Source: SIG673 sp045653945
GTDB taxonomy: Bacteria > Bacillota > Clostridia > Oscillospirales > CAG-272
Reading direction: 5' to 3'
DNA: 55,287 nucleotides
Assembly (NCBI GenBank): GCA_045653945.1
Contig: JAZOML010000017.1
Span: 1-55,287 of the forward strand
Translations under genes and position numbers: made by a program
Shown: in pieces, positions 32,363-40,480 of the stretch
Position numbering within the stretch: the stretch's first letter is position 1
Layout of the letters: each line of letters opens with the position of its first letter
The notes under the pieces: model-generated
The model's input: the letters and a program-made list of their open reading frames with translations, nothing else
Database searches by the model: none
Told to the model about the DNA's origin: nothing

Positions 32363-33301
32363 TTATTTTTTCCTTGTTTGCCAAGGACGAAGTGTCTTAA
32401 TTTCGGTATAAATTTTAACAAAGCTTTCGTGGCGCTCACGGGAAATTTCACCGTTTTCAAGCGCCTGCATTATGGCGCACCCTTCTTCCTTTAAGTGAGT
32501 GCATTTTCTATATTTACAATCGCCTATATAATCAGAAAATTCAGGAAATAGGTCGGCAACCTCATCGTAAAAGAGGTCGTCAATGCTTGAAAGCTCAAAA
32601 ATTCCAAACCCGGGAGTATCCGCCAAAAATGCGCCGTCAAAGGTACAGCTACCGTTTAAGGGATAGAGTGTTACAGCTCTTGTCGTGTGCTTCCCGCGAG
32701 AAATTTTACTTACCGCACCCGTTTGTAGCTTAAGGTCGGGAAAAAGTGCGTTCATCAGTGAGGATTTTCCCACTCCGCTCTCGCCGGCAAACGCCGCAAC
32801 AGAGTTTTCAATCGCACCCGTAACAAAGGATTTTAGTTCTTCTACACCATTTCCGTTCTGCGACGAGGTTACAAAAACCGTATATCCCGCCTTTTCGTAA
32901 ATACTCTTGATTTCCGAGGATTTTTCGGGATCAAGGTCGCTTTTGGTAACTAAAATTATAGCCTGCGCACCGTAATATTCCGCAGCGCAAAGCAGCTTAT
33001 CTACCGTTATATATGCAGGCGACGGACTTGCACTTGCAACGGTTATAAAGAGCTTATCGATATTTGCGGCAGGGGGACGGATAAATACGTTTTTTCGGGG
33101 AAGTATCTCGCTTATACTGTTTACACCCTTTTCCTCGTGTGTTACAGTAACAAGGTCGCCGGGATATGGCGAAATTCCACTATGGCGAAAATTTCCCTTC
33201 GCCCTGCATTCAAGCAGTTCGTTTTGCTCGGTTACAGCCTTATAAAGACCGCCAAGTCCCAAAAGCACCCTTGCTCTTGATTTTTTCTTATCAAACGACA
33301 T
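32363..33301 (-). CDS. rsgA: Ribosome small subunit-dependent GTPase A (RsgA)
   Basis: A circularly permuted GTPase that matures the 30S subunit; 312 residues. N-terminal OB fold (ARVLLGLGGLYKAVTEQN), then the permuted order G4 TKSDLD, G1 AGESGVGKSSLMNALF and G3 DTPGFG, and a C-terminal zinc motif CKYRKCTHLKEEGC. The ATG follows GGGGGAAAAAT. A sigma-A promoter lies upstream. The PrkC/PrpC genes that often precede rsgA are not here; instead the 55-codon gene and spoVM follow it. Confidence 0.95.
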   Translation of the reverse strand: MSFDKKKSRARVLLGLGGLYKAVTEQNELLECRAKGNFRHSGISPYPGDLVTVTHEEKGVNSISEILPRKNVFIRPPAANIDKLFITVASASPSPAYITVDKLLCAAEYYGAQAIILVTKSDLDPEKSSEIKSIYEKAGYTVFVTSSQNGNGVEELKSFVTGAIENSVAAFAGESGVGKSSLMNALFPDLKLQTGAVSKISRGKHTTRAVTLYPLNGSCTFDGAFLADTPGFGIFELSSIDDLFYDEVADLFPEFSDYIGDCKYRKCTHLKEEGCAIMQALENGEISRERHESFVKIYTEIKTLRPWQTRKK

Positions 33302-33334
33302 ATTTTTCCCCCTTTCTCAAGTTATTGCATATAC

Positions 33335-33363
33335 ATTATATTACATTTTATCACTAAAATCAA
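33335..33363 (-). promoter_or_regulatory. Sigma-A promoter for rsgA
   Basis: On the minus strand TTGATT (33358-33363), 17 bases and TATAAT (33335-33340), 34 bases before the ATG. Confidence 0.7.
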
Positions 33364-33430
33364 GAGCTTTTACCTTAATTTGGATAAATTCTTCATTTTA
33401 TTTCCGTCTAAATATGTTTACAATTTGTCA

Positions 33431-33459
33431 TTAGAATAGTTATTAAATTATGATATAAT
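33431..33459 (+). promoter_or_regulatory. Candidate promoter for gdpP
   Basis: TATAAT (33454-33459) is a perfect -10; the hexamer 17 bases before it is TTAGAA, a poor -35. Confidence 0.5.
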
Positions 33460-33527
33460 GTATTTTGTATAGTTATATTGTTATTAATTTCTATCTATAT
33501 TATTATTTTTAATGGAGGATAACACCT

Positions 33528-35702
33528 GTGGCAAGCAAAAAGCCTGAGCCTAACAATAAAAATCGCTCACATTTAAGGCTGAATATGCTCGTTGTAGCAA
33601 CAATATGCATCTCGGTTGTAATTTTTGCGGTGCTTCTTGTCTATTTTTATTTAAATGGGCTAAATGATGCGCTTATACTTATAGTCGCACTTTTTGTTGC
33701 ATACGTATTTGCCGTTTCAGGCATTTCAGTCTTTTTCTACCTTAAAAAATTTTCAAAAGGCAACACAACACCCACAACCGAAACAGAGGACTTCCCTCTC
33801 GGTATCCTTGCCAGACTCAATCAGCCCGCTGCGGTTTGCAACGAGGACGGCGAAATCGTCTGGATGAATAAGAGCTTTTCTTCACGTCATCAGCGCCAGA
33901 TTCTTATAAGCGACGAGCTTGAAATAACCTCGGTGCTTGATTTTAAAGCGAGTGAATTTGTCGGCTGCTCCGCAACAGTAACGGAAAAACCGTCCGAGCT
34001 TGAGCCAAAGACTCTCTTTAATTTCCTTATCGACCACTCCTGCGGAGTTACCGTAAAGGGTGTGCGTACCTTTGGCGGCGAGTTCACTATGCACGCCTAT
34101 CCGCACGTTTCTGCAAGTACTACTTTCTTTGTAATAGTCCTCACCGAGGATACTGAAAGAAACGCTTGGATTACAAAGCACAATAATAATCTTACTCACA
34201 TCGCCTACATTGCGGTTGACAACCTTGAGGAGGTTGCAAAGTCCGACCAAGAAAGCTACCGTAATGCCTCCGGCGACGTTGCTGCAATAATCAAGGACTG
34301 GTCCACCGAATACGGTGCTTTCCTTAAAGAATACGAAAGAGAAAAGTACGTCGCTGTTATAACTCACAAGTCGCTTATTGAAATTGAAAAGCGTAAGTTT
34401 GACCTTCTCGAAAGAGTCAGCACCGTTCAAATAGGCGGCGAAAACATTGCGGTAACCGTTTCTATCGGAGTTTCCTCAGAGAATGGCGGTCTTGAGGAAA
34501 AGGATAGAGCCGCACAACAAGCTCTTGAAACCGCACTAGCAAGAGGCGGCAACCAGGCGGCTGTTGTCGGCGATTCTATGAAATTCTACGGTGCAAAGGC
34601 GATTACCTCCCTCAAGCGTTCAGGTGTACGTCATAGAGTTTTCGCCGACAAGCTCGTTAATCATATCAAAAAGTGCTCTAACGTTATCATTATGGGACAC
34701 CGTAGCCCAGATTTTGACGCAATCGGCTCTTGTATAGGTCTATCCAGATTAACACGCGCATTTGACAAGCACACGGTAATTATAGCAAATACCGAAGAAC
34801 CAAACGTAAGAGAATGTATTTCTCTACTATCTAAAATTCCTGAATACGAGGGTATGTTCATATCTGCTACTACAGCTCAGGAAATGATTGCGGCGGACAC
34901 ACTTGTTATCTGCTCCGACGTTAACAACCCCGACAACTTTGAGGCATTCAACGTTGCCGCCAATGCAGACTATTTATTTATTATAGACCACCACCGTCAA
35001 AGCGAAAAAACACCATCAAACTGCGAAACACTTATCGTTCCCTCGGCATCATCGGCTTGTGAGCTTGTATCCGAAATACTTGAGCTTGAGCTTCCTGAAA
35101 ATGAAAGACTGCTCCCTGTTGAAGCAGATATTATGTTTGCAGGTATCCAGCTTGATACCAAAAACTTTACAAGAAATACTCAGGTTCCGACGTTTGGAGC
35201 AGCTATTTATCTACGTAATAACGGTGCAGACCCCAACAAGGCTCACGCACTCTTTAAAATTGATCTTGATAGCTTCAGAACGGAAAGCGCATTCTCAACC
35301 GACCTTGAAATCTATCACGATTTTATCGTTATAGCAAAGGAAACGGGTAGCGAATCCTCTCCCGAAAAAAGAATTACCGCCGCTAAAACCGCCGACAGAC
35401 TGCTTAACATCAAGAATATTAAGGTTTCCTTCGTTGTTACAAAAATGCTCAGCGACGTATTTATTTCGGCACGTTCCGACGGTAGCGTAAACGTTCAGCT
35501 TATTATGGAAATGCTTAAGGGTGGCGGACACTACAACGCCGCAGCAACAATGCTTAAAGATATAACCGTAGACGAAGCGGTTACCAAGCTCAAGGAAGCG
35601 ATAACCACATACTACGGCACCGAAGACGCACAACCTTTGGTTATTAACAAAAAAGCAAAAAAGAGTTCTGTTACAAAAAAGAGAAATACAAGCAAAAAAT
35701 AA
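33528..35702 (+). CDS. gdpP: Cyclic-di-AMP phosphodiesterase GdpP-like
   Basis: A membrane protein of 724 residues that hydrolyses c-di-AMP. Two TM helices (about 20-42 and 46-70), a degenerate PAS region (about 85-180), a degenerate GGDEF domain (about 200-335, no GGDEF signature) and a DHH/DHHA1 module: IIMGHRSPDFDAIGSCIG, VICSDVNNP, IIDHHRQ and GGGHYNAAATML. This is the GdpP order. The start is GTG 33528 with TGGAGGATAACACC; no ATG fits. The tail is very basic (KKAKKSSVTKKRNTSKK). In Bacillus it sits beside rplI-dnaB; here those genes are 25 kb away. Confidence 0.93.
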   Translation: MASKKPEPNNKNRSHLRLNMLVVATICISVVIFAVLLVYFYLNGLNDALILIVALFVAYVFAVSGISVFFYLKKFSKGNTTPTTETEDFPLGILARLNQPAAVCNEDGEIVWMNKSFSSRHQRQILISDELEITSVLDFKASEFVGCSATVTEKPSELEPKTLFNFLIDHSCGVTVKGVRTFGGEFTMHAYPHVSASTTFFVIVLTEDTERNAWITKHNNNLTHIAYIAVDNLEEVAKSDQESYRNASGDVAAIIKDWSTEYGAFLKEYEREKYVAVITHKSLIEIEKRKFDLLERVSTVQIGGENIAVTVSIGVSSENGGLEEKDRAAQQALETALARGGNQAAVVGDSMKFYGAKAITSLKRSGVRHRVFADKLVNHIKKCSNVIIMGHRSPDFDAIGSCIGLSRLTRAFDKHTVIIANTEEPNVRECISLLSKIPEYEGMFISATTAQEMIAADTLVICSDVNNPDNFEAFNVAANADYLFIIDHHRQSEKTPSNCETLIVPSASSACELVSEILELELPENERLLPVEADIMFAGIQLDTKNFTRNTQVPTFGAAIYLRNNGADPNKAHALFKIDLDSFRTESAFSTDLEIYHDFIVIAKETGSESSPEKRITAAKTADRLLNIKNIKVSFVVTKMLSDVFISARSDGSVNVQLIMEMLKGGGHYNAAATMLKDITVDEAVTKLKEAITTYYGTEDAQPLVINKKAKKSSVTKKRNTSKK

Positions 35703-35726
35703 ATTCTTTATATACGATAAAACGAA

Positions 35727-35760
35727 AAAGCCCTGCTTTTAAAAGCAGGGCTTTATTTTT
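35727..35760 (+). terminator. Terminator of gdpP
   Basis: The palindrome AAAGCCCTGCTTTT / AAAAGCAGGGCTTT is followed by ATTTTTT. Confidence 0.9.
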
Positions 35761-35869
35761 TAATTCCTACAAAATTGCGAAACTTTTTGCGCCCCGCTTT
35801 CTGTAGAAAGCTTAGCAAAGACTTTTGTAGCATTAAAAACAGTTAAATTTTTGTGCTAAAGTCAAACTA

Positions 35870-35930
35870 ACGCCGTTCGGTGTGTTCGCACACGGCTTGC
35901 GGCGTCATTTGCCTGCAGGCGCTTGCCTGC
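35870..35930. repeat. GC-rich double hairpin next to the isomerase stop codon
   Basis: Two inverted repeats stand out in an AT-rich gap. The first is ACGCCG...CGGCGT (35870-35905) enclosing GTGTG-TTCG-CACAC, a stable tetraloop hairpin. The second is GCAGGC-GCTT-GCCTGC (35915-35930), ending at the base before the minus-strand stop codon. Neither has a T run, so they are not ordinary terminators. The remaining gap (35761-35869) is AT-rich and shows no gene. Confidence 0.6.
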
Positions 35931-36899
35931 TTAAGCCCAGGACATTGTGGAAGGCTTAGGCTCCTTAATCATAGACTCCTTGAGGAAGGCAACTGCCTTT
36001 TCAAGTCCCTCGTCGATACTCATAAGGCTATCCTCGTGCTCGATAGACATTACCTTATCATAACCTACAAGACGAAGATTTGAGATGAGATCTCTCCAAT
36101 ATTGGAGTCCGTTTCCGTATCCAACTGTACGGAATACCCAGCTTCTATGAATTTCATCGCCATAGTGCTTGGTATCAAGAACACCGAATTTTGCGGTGTT
36201 ATACTCGTCAATCTTGGTATCCTTTGCGTGTACGTGGTAGATAGCACCCTCAAGCGCTCTGATAGCTGCAACAGGATCCATACCTTGCCAGATAAGGTGA
36301 GAGGGGTCGAAGTTTGCGCCGATGGTATCACCTACCGCCTCACGAAGTCTGAGAAGTGTTTCGGGGTTATATACGCAAAAGCCGGGGTGCATTTCAAGAG
36401 CAATCTTCTTTACGCCGTGAGCGTTTGCGAACTTAACGGTTTCCTTCCAGTAAGGAATAAGAACCTCATTCCACTGATAGTCAAGAACTGCAAGGAAGTC
36501 CTCGGGCCAAGGGCAGGTTACCCAGTTGGGGTATTTTGCGCCGTCGTGGTCGCCGGGGCAACCGGAGAAGGTGATAACTGTATCAACGCCTATCTTCTCA
36601 GCAAGAAGAACTGCGTTTCTAAAGTCCTCGTCGTAGGACTTTGCGATAGCCTTATCGGGGTGAACGGGGTTACCATGACAAGCAAGAGCAGCTACTTCAA
36701 GACCGTACTTATCAATAGTAGCCTTGAATTCATTAAATTTCTTTTCGTCCGCAAGAAGCTCGGCAGGATTGCAGTGAGCCTTTCCGGGGTATCCGCCCGC
36801 GCCTATCTCAACTGCCTCAACTCCAAGGGATTTGAGTCTGCAAAGAGTTTCGTCAAGGGTTTTGTTGCCGTAAAGATTTGCAAGTACACAAAGTTTCAT
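35931..36899 (-). CDS. Sugar phosphate isomerase/epimerase (xylose-isomerase-like TIM barrel)
   Basis: A 322-residue TIM barrel of the AP endonuclease 2/IolE-like family. Likely metal ligands: Glu in IALEMHPGF, Asp/His in GANFDPSHLIWQG, His in IYHVHAKDT and Glu in KVMSIEHEDSLMS. The sequence SGCPGDHDGAKYPNW and the C-terminal ESMIKEPKP are typical of a large clostridial subgroup annotated only by fold. It probably acts on a sugar or inositol derivative in the cytoplasm; no neighbour fixes the substrate. It forms a single-gene unit, 37 bases before the next stop on the same strand. Confidence 0.88.
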   Translation of the reverse strand: MKLCVLANLYGNKTLDETLCRLKSLGVEAVEIGAGGYPGKAHCNPAELLADEKKFNEFKATIDKYGLEVAALACHGNPVHPDKAIAKSYDEDFRNAVLLAEKIGVDTVITFSGCPGDHDGAKYPNWVTCPWPEDFLAVLDYQWNEVLIPYWKETVKFANAHGVKKIALEMHPGFCVYNPETLLRLREAVGDTIGANFDPSHLIWQGMDPVAAIRALEGAIYHVHAKDTKIDEYNTAKFGVLDTKHYGDEIHRSWVFRTVGYGNGLQYWRDLISNLRLVGYDKVMSIEHEDSLMSIDEGLEKAVAFLKESMIKEPKPSTMSWA

Positions 36900-36936
36900 A
36901 ATATTTTCTTCCTTTCGGTTAAATAATTTTTCTATT

Positions 36937-38013
36937 TTATTTCCACGCCTCGGGCGTAGTTCTTTTTGATTTAAACCACTCGGTATCCTTTAGCTTGGTG
37001 CTGTTTGCCGAGCCTGTAACTGATACCTCACCTTTAGATATAAGCACTGTAATATTTCCGTTCATTGAGGTAAAGCTCTTATTGTCATCGCCTGTGTTTA
37101 GGGTGGTAACGTATACCTTATCAGTGTACGGAGCAATATTATCAATAAATTGCTGTGTGGGGAATTTATTTTCCTCCGCCTTGGTATATTCATCACTGCC
37201 TGCGCAGCAGCAAACGCATACAACCTCAGGCTTGATTATTTCAAGCATTTCGGGTGAAGATGAGGTTTTCGAGCCGTGATGTCCTGCTTTATACAGTTCA
37301 ACCTCGGGCAGGGTATTCTTTTCGATAAGCGACTCCTCGCCCTTTTTTTCAAGGTCGCCCGTAAGAAGCACGTTTTTATCTCCGCAGGTGAAAAGTGTGC
37401 AAACGGAGTAGTCGTTTTCATCTCCCGTTGTTTCATAATAGAATTTCTGGTCGAGAATCTTCATCATAATTCCGCTTGCGAGCTCGTATTCACTCTTGCC
37501 CTGTTCAATACACTCTCTTGCGGTGAGATGTGTTGCGCCTGCGGCAACCTCGGCGTCTCTTTCACGGAGATAATTTTTATAAAGTCCCTTACTTGAATCC
37601 TGATTGGTAAGAGCAAAGTCGATTATCATTTCACACTCGAATAAGTCAAAGATGCTATCGGTGTTTTCATTTGTTGCAAAGCCTGCGTAGTGGTCTTGGT
37701 GTGCGTGGGTTACGATAACGTATTCAAGAGTACCGTCGGTTACGTAATTATCAAGGTATGCTTTTATAGTTGATACACTGTCCGCACGAGAGCCTGCGTC
37801 GATAAGAATATCGGTATCGCCTGCCTTTATGTATGTGCAATCACCCGTATACCAGTTACCAAGCTCCAAAAAGTGCACCTGCATAGCGCCGCTGGTGTAA
37901 ACCTCGCCTTTTATCGGGTTTAGCTTTTGGTAACCAAAAAATCCACCGACAGCGCCGCCTACCGCTACGATTATCGCAAGGAAAAATGCGAGAATTCCGT
38001 TAAATTTCTTCAT
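36937..38013 (-). CDS. Secreted or anchored metallo-beta-lactamase-fold hydrolase (ComEC/Rec2 C-terminal type)
   Basis: A 358-residue protein with an N-terminal signal anchor (about residues 7-28, ILAFFLAIIVAVGGAVGGFF) and an extracytoplasmic metallo-beta-lactamase domain: VHFLELGNWYTGDCTYIKAG, VTHAHQDHYAGF (HxHxDH), LTGDLEKKGEESL and KAGHHGSKTSSS. This matches stand-alone relatives of the ComEC nuclease domain, which may degrade DNA or other phosphodiesters outside the cell. A CVCCC run near residue 268 is notable. The start codon follows the stop of the upstream gene directly (TAAATG), so expression is tightly coupled. Confidence 0.85.
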   Translation of the reverse strand: MKKFNGILAFFLAIIVAVGGAVGGFFGYQKLNPIKGEVYTSGAMQVHFLELGNWYTGDCTYIKAGDTDILIDAGSRADSVSTIKAYLDNYVTDGTLEYVIVTHAHQDHYAGFATNENTDSIFDLFECEMIIDFALTNQDSSKGLYKNYLRERDAEVAAGATHLTARECIEQGKSEYELASGIMMKILDQKFYYETTGDENDYSVCTLFTCGDKNVLLTGDLEKKGEESLIEKNTLPEVELYKAGHHGSKTSSSPEMLEIIKPEVVCVCCCAGSDEYTKAEENKFPTQQFIDNIAPYTDKVYVTTLNTGDDNKSFTSMNGNITVLISKGEVSVTGSANSTKLKDTEWFKSKRTTPEAWK

Positions 38014-38415
38014 TTACGCATCACCTCCGACATCCGTTACTCTAAACACACGGTAAACCGTTTGACCTGCCGCGCGTCCTTCGGTGATTTTATAAATAAT
38101 GTAAAGCTCATTATCGGCATCGGGTGTACCCGTATACTTGCCGTCAACAAGTGTCATATTGGTTTCAATTTCAAATTTATCCGACATATCCTTGCCACCG
38201 GAAATATATTTTATACCCTCGTCGGTATAGGAAACGGATTTATTTTGTTCAACGGATGTGATTTTTTGACCGTTCAGCTCAAGGGTATCCTTGCCGTACA
38301 AAAAGCTTCCTGCAAAATATCCTGCCGCAACGCCCACGATAAGCGCAACAATAATTATAACAAGATATGCAGGATGTATTCTTTTTAAAGCTTTTTTATT
38401 TTTTCTTTTTGCCAT
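38014..38415 (-). CDS. Membrane-anchored protein of unknown function upstream of the metallo-beta-lactamase gene
   Basis: A 133-residue protein: basic N-terminus (KRKNKKALKRIH), one TM helix (about residues 16-38, AYLVIIIVALIVGVAAGYFAG), and a beta-rich outer domain that ends INKIT-like (ELYIIYKITEGRAAGQTVYR). I do not recognise the domain. The start is ATG 38415, since GAGGAAAG lies 5 bases upstream; the earlier GTG at 38427 would place the ribosome site inside the gene. It lies 15 bases after ychF and touches the next gene (TAAATG). Confidence 0.7.
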   Translation of the reverse strand: MAKRKNKKALKRIHPAYLVIIIVALIVGVAAGYFAGSFLYGKDTLELNGQKITSVEQNKSVSYTDEGIKYISGGKDMSDKFEIETNMTLVDGKYTGTPDADNELYIIYKITEGRAAGQTVYRVFRVTDVGGDA

Positions 38416-38430
38416 TACTTTCCTCACTTA

Positions 38431-39525
38431 TCAAACGTTAAATCTAAACAGCGTTACGTCGCCGTCCTTCATAACATATTCCTTACCCTCACTACGAAGA
38501 AGTCCTTTTTCCTTTGCGGCGTTAAGACTTCCGCACGCCATAAGGTCATCGTATGCTATTATTTCGGCACGAATAAAGCCTCTTTCGAAATCTGAGTGAA
38601 TTTTTCCTGCCGCCTGAGGGGCTTTTGTACCCTTTACTATCGTCCAAGCTCTTACCTCCTTCGGTCCTGCGGTAAGGAAGCTGATAAGTCCGAGAAGCTC
38701 ATAGCCTGCCGTTACTATGCGGTCAAGTCCCGAGCATTCAAGTCCGTATTCTTCCATAAATATAGCTTTATCCTCGGCATCCATCACCGAAATTTGAGCC
38801 TCAATCTCAGCGCATACGGGGATAACCGAAGAGGCCTCTGTTGCCGCTATTTCACAAACTGCCTTGTAATATTCGTTATCCTCCGCACCGTTTATAAGTG
38901 TATCCTCATCAACGTTTGCTGCGTAAATTACCGATTTTCTTGAAAGCAGGGGAAGGGTATCCATTATAGCCGCCTCGTCATCGGTAAATTCCATTGTTCT
39001 TGCGTTTTTTCCATTGCGCAGATGTTCAAGCACACGCTCGAAAAGGTCAATTTCCGTTTGGAAGGACTTATCGCCCTTAAGCGCCTTTTTCGACTTATCA
39101 AGGCGACGCTCGGTAAGCTCAATATCCGAAAGGATAAGCTCAAGATTTATTATGTCAATATCACGCGCAGGGTCAATTCCACCCTCAACGTGTGTGATAT
39201 CTACGTTTTCAAAGCAGCGGACAACGTGAAGTATTGCGTCAACCTCGCGTATGTGAGATAGGAATTTGTTGCCAAGTCCCTCTCCCTCGCTTGCGCCCTT
39301 TACAAGTCCTGCGATATCTACTATTTCAAGTATTGCAGGGGTATACTTTTCGGGGTTATACATTTCAGCGAGCTTATCAAGACGCTCATCGGGTACGGGC
39401 GCTATGCCGACGTTAGGCTCTATGGTGCAAAACGGATAGTTTGCCGCCTCCGCTCCCGCGTTTGTTATTGCGTTAAAAAGTGTGCTTTTTCCTACGTTGG
39501 GAAGTCCTACTATGCCAAGCTTCAT
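38431..39525 (-). CDS. ychF: Redox-regulated ATPase YchF (Obg-family)
   Basis: A translation-associated P-loop ATPase of 364 residues. G1 GLPNVGKSTLFNAIT, G3 DIAGLVKGASEGEGLGNKFL, and the altered G4 region (AANVDED in place of NKxD) that gives ATP preference; C-terminal TGS domain with TVGPKEVRAWTI-like LTAGPKEVRAWTIVKGTKAP and a YVMKDGDVTLFRFNV end. It binds the ribosome and is linked to stress response. It heads a minus-strand unit with two membrane-anchored proteins downstream; that linkage is not one I know. Confidence 0.97.
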   Translation of the reverse strand: MKLGIVGLPNVGKSTLFNAITNAGAEAANYPFCTIEPNVGIAPVPDERLDKLAEMYNPEKYTPAILEIVDIAGLVKGASEGEGLGNKFLSHIREVDAILHVVRCFENVDITHVEGGIDPARDIDIINLELILSDIELTERRLDKSKKALKGDKSFQTEIDLFERVLEHLRNGKNARTMEFTDDEAAIMDTLPLLSRKSVIYAANVDEDTLINGAEDNEYYKAVCEIAATEASSVIPVCAEIEAQISVMDAEDKAIFMEEYGLECSGLDRIVTAGYELLGLISFLTAGPKEVRAWTIVKGTKAPQAAGKIHSDFERGFIRAEIIAYDDLMACGSLNAAKEKGLLRSEGKEYVMKDGDVTLFRFNV

Positions 39526-39671
39526 TGATGTTCAACCGTTCCTTTGCAAAATTCTTAAATAAATATTGTTATTACTCTAATTATATATTAAAATTCTAAT
39601 ATTTTCAAGTTTATATTGTAATTAATTGTGAGCATATCCTAAAATTAACATTTTGTTCACCACAAAAGCAC

Positions 39672-39700
39672 TTGACAAAACGGGGAAAATAATATATAAT
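39672..39700 (+). promoter_or_regulatory. Sigma-A promoter for the two-component system
   Basis: TTGACA (39672-39677), 17 bases and TATAAT (39695-39700): a perfect consensus pair, with a leader of about 65 bases. Confidence 0.85.
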
Positions 39701-39771
39701 GAACTTAGTCAAGAATTTGACGAAGTTAAGAGAAAATAAAAAAATAATTCATAAAAGGATGGTACAAAATT

Positions 39772-40461
39772 ATGGCAACCAAAATTCTCGTAATTGATGA
39801 CGAAACCAATATTTGCGACCTTCTCCGCCTTTATCTTGAAAAGGAAGGCTACGAGGTTAAGTGCGCAAACGACGGACCTGAGGGACTTAAGCAGTTTAAG
39901 TTCTCCGACCCTGACCTCGTTCTTCTCGACATTATGCTTCCCGGCAAGGACGGTTGGCAGGTATGCCGCGAAATCCGTGAAATTTCCGGCAAGCCGATTA
40001 TTATGGTAACCGCAAAGTATGAAACCTTTGATAAGGTTCTCGGTCTTGAACTTGGTGCTGACGACTTTATCGTTAAGCCCTTTGATATGAAGGAGCTCAC
40101 CGCCAGAGTTAAGGCGGTTCTCCGCCGCTACAATGCTCACGACAGTATGAGCGACGAGGAGGTTATCAAGTTCGATAACATCGAAATCAGCCTCCAAAAG
40201 TACGAGCTTAAGCTTAACGGCAAGAGCGTTGATATTCCTCCTAAGGAGCTTGAGCTTCTCTACTTCCTCGCTTCCAACTCCAACAGAGTTTTCACCCGCG
40301 ACCAGCTTCTTGATAAGGTTTGGGGCTTTGACTATCTTGGCGACTCCAGAACCGTTGACGTACACGTAAAGCGTCTTCGTGAAAAGCTTGAGGGCGTTTC
40401 CGACAAGTGGACTCTCAAAACCGTTTGGGGCGTTGGCTACAAGTTTGACGTAACTCAGTAA
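39772..40461 (+). CDS. Response regulator, OmpR/PhoB family
   Basis: A DNA-binding response regulator of 229 residues. The receiver domain has the acidic pair in LVIDDETN, phospho-Asp in DLVLLDIMLPGKDGW (about residue 53), Thr in IIMVTAKYE and Lys in DDFIVKPFDMKEL. The C-terminal winged helix contains PPKELELLYFLASNSNRVFTRDQLL and DVHVKRLREKLEG and ends VGYKFDVTQ. It is co-transcribed with the kinase 19 bases downstream from a consensus promoter. The signal is unknown. Confidence 0.95.
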   Translation: MATKILVIDDETNICDLLRLYLEKEGYEVKCANDGPEGLKQFKFSDPDLVLLDIMLPGKDGWQVCREIREISGKPIIMVTAKYETFDKVLGLELGADDFIVKPFDMKELTARVKAVLRRYNAHDSMSDEEVIKFDNIEISLQKYELKLNGKSVDIPPKELELLYFLASNSNRVFTRDQLLDKVWGFDYLGDSRTVDVHVKRLREKLEGVSDKWTLKTVWGVGYKFDVTQ

Positions 40462-40480
40462 TAAAAAGGCGGTTAAGCAA

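Noticed and set aside
36102..36926. 274-codon plus-strand frame opposite the TIM-barrel isomerase
   Set aside because: The opposite strand encodes a clear isomerase with metal-ligand motifs; this frame is a shadow of its codon use.
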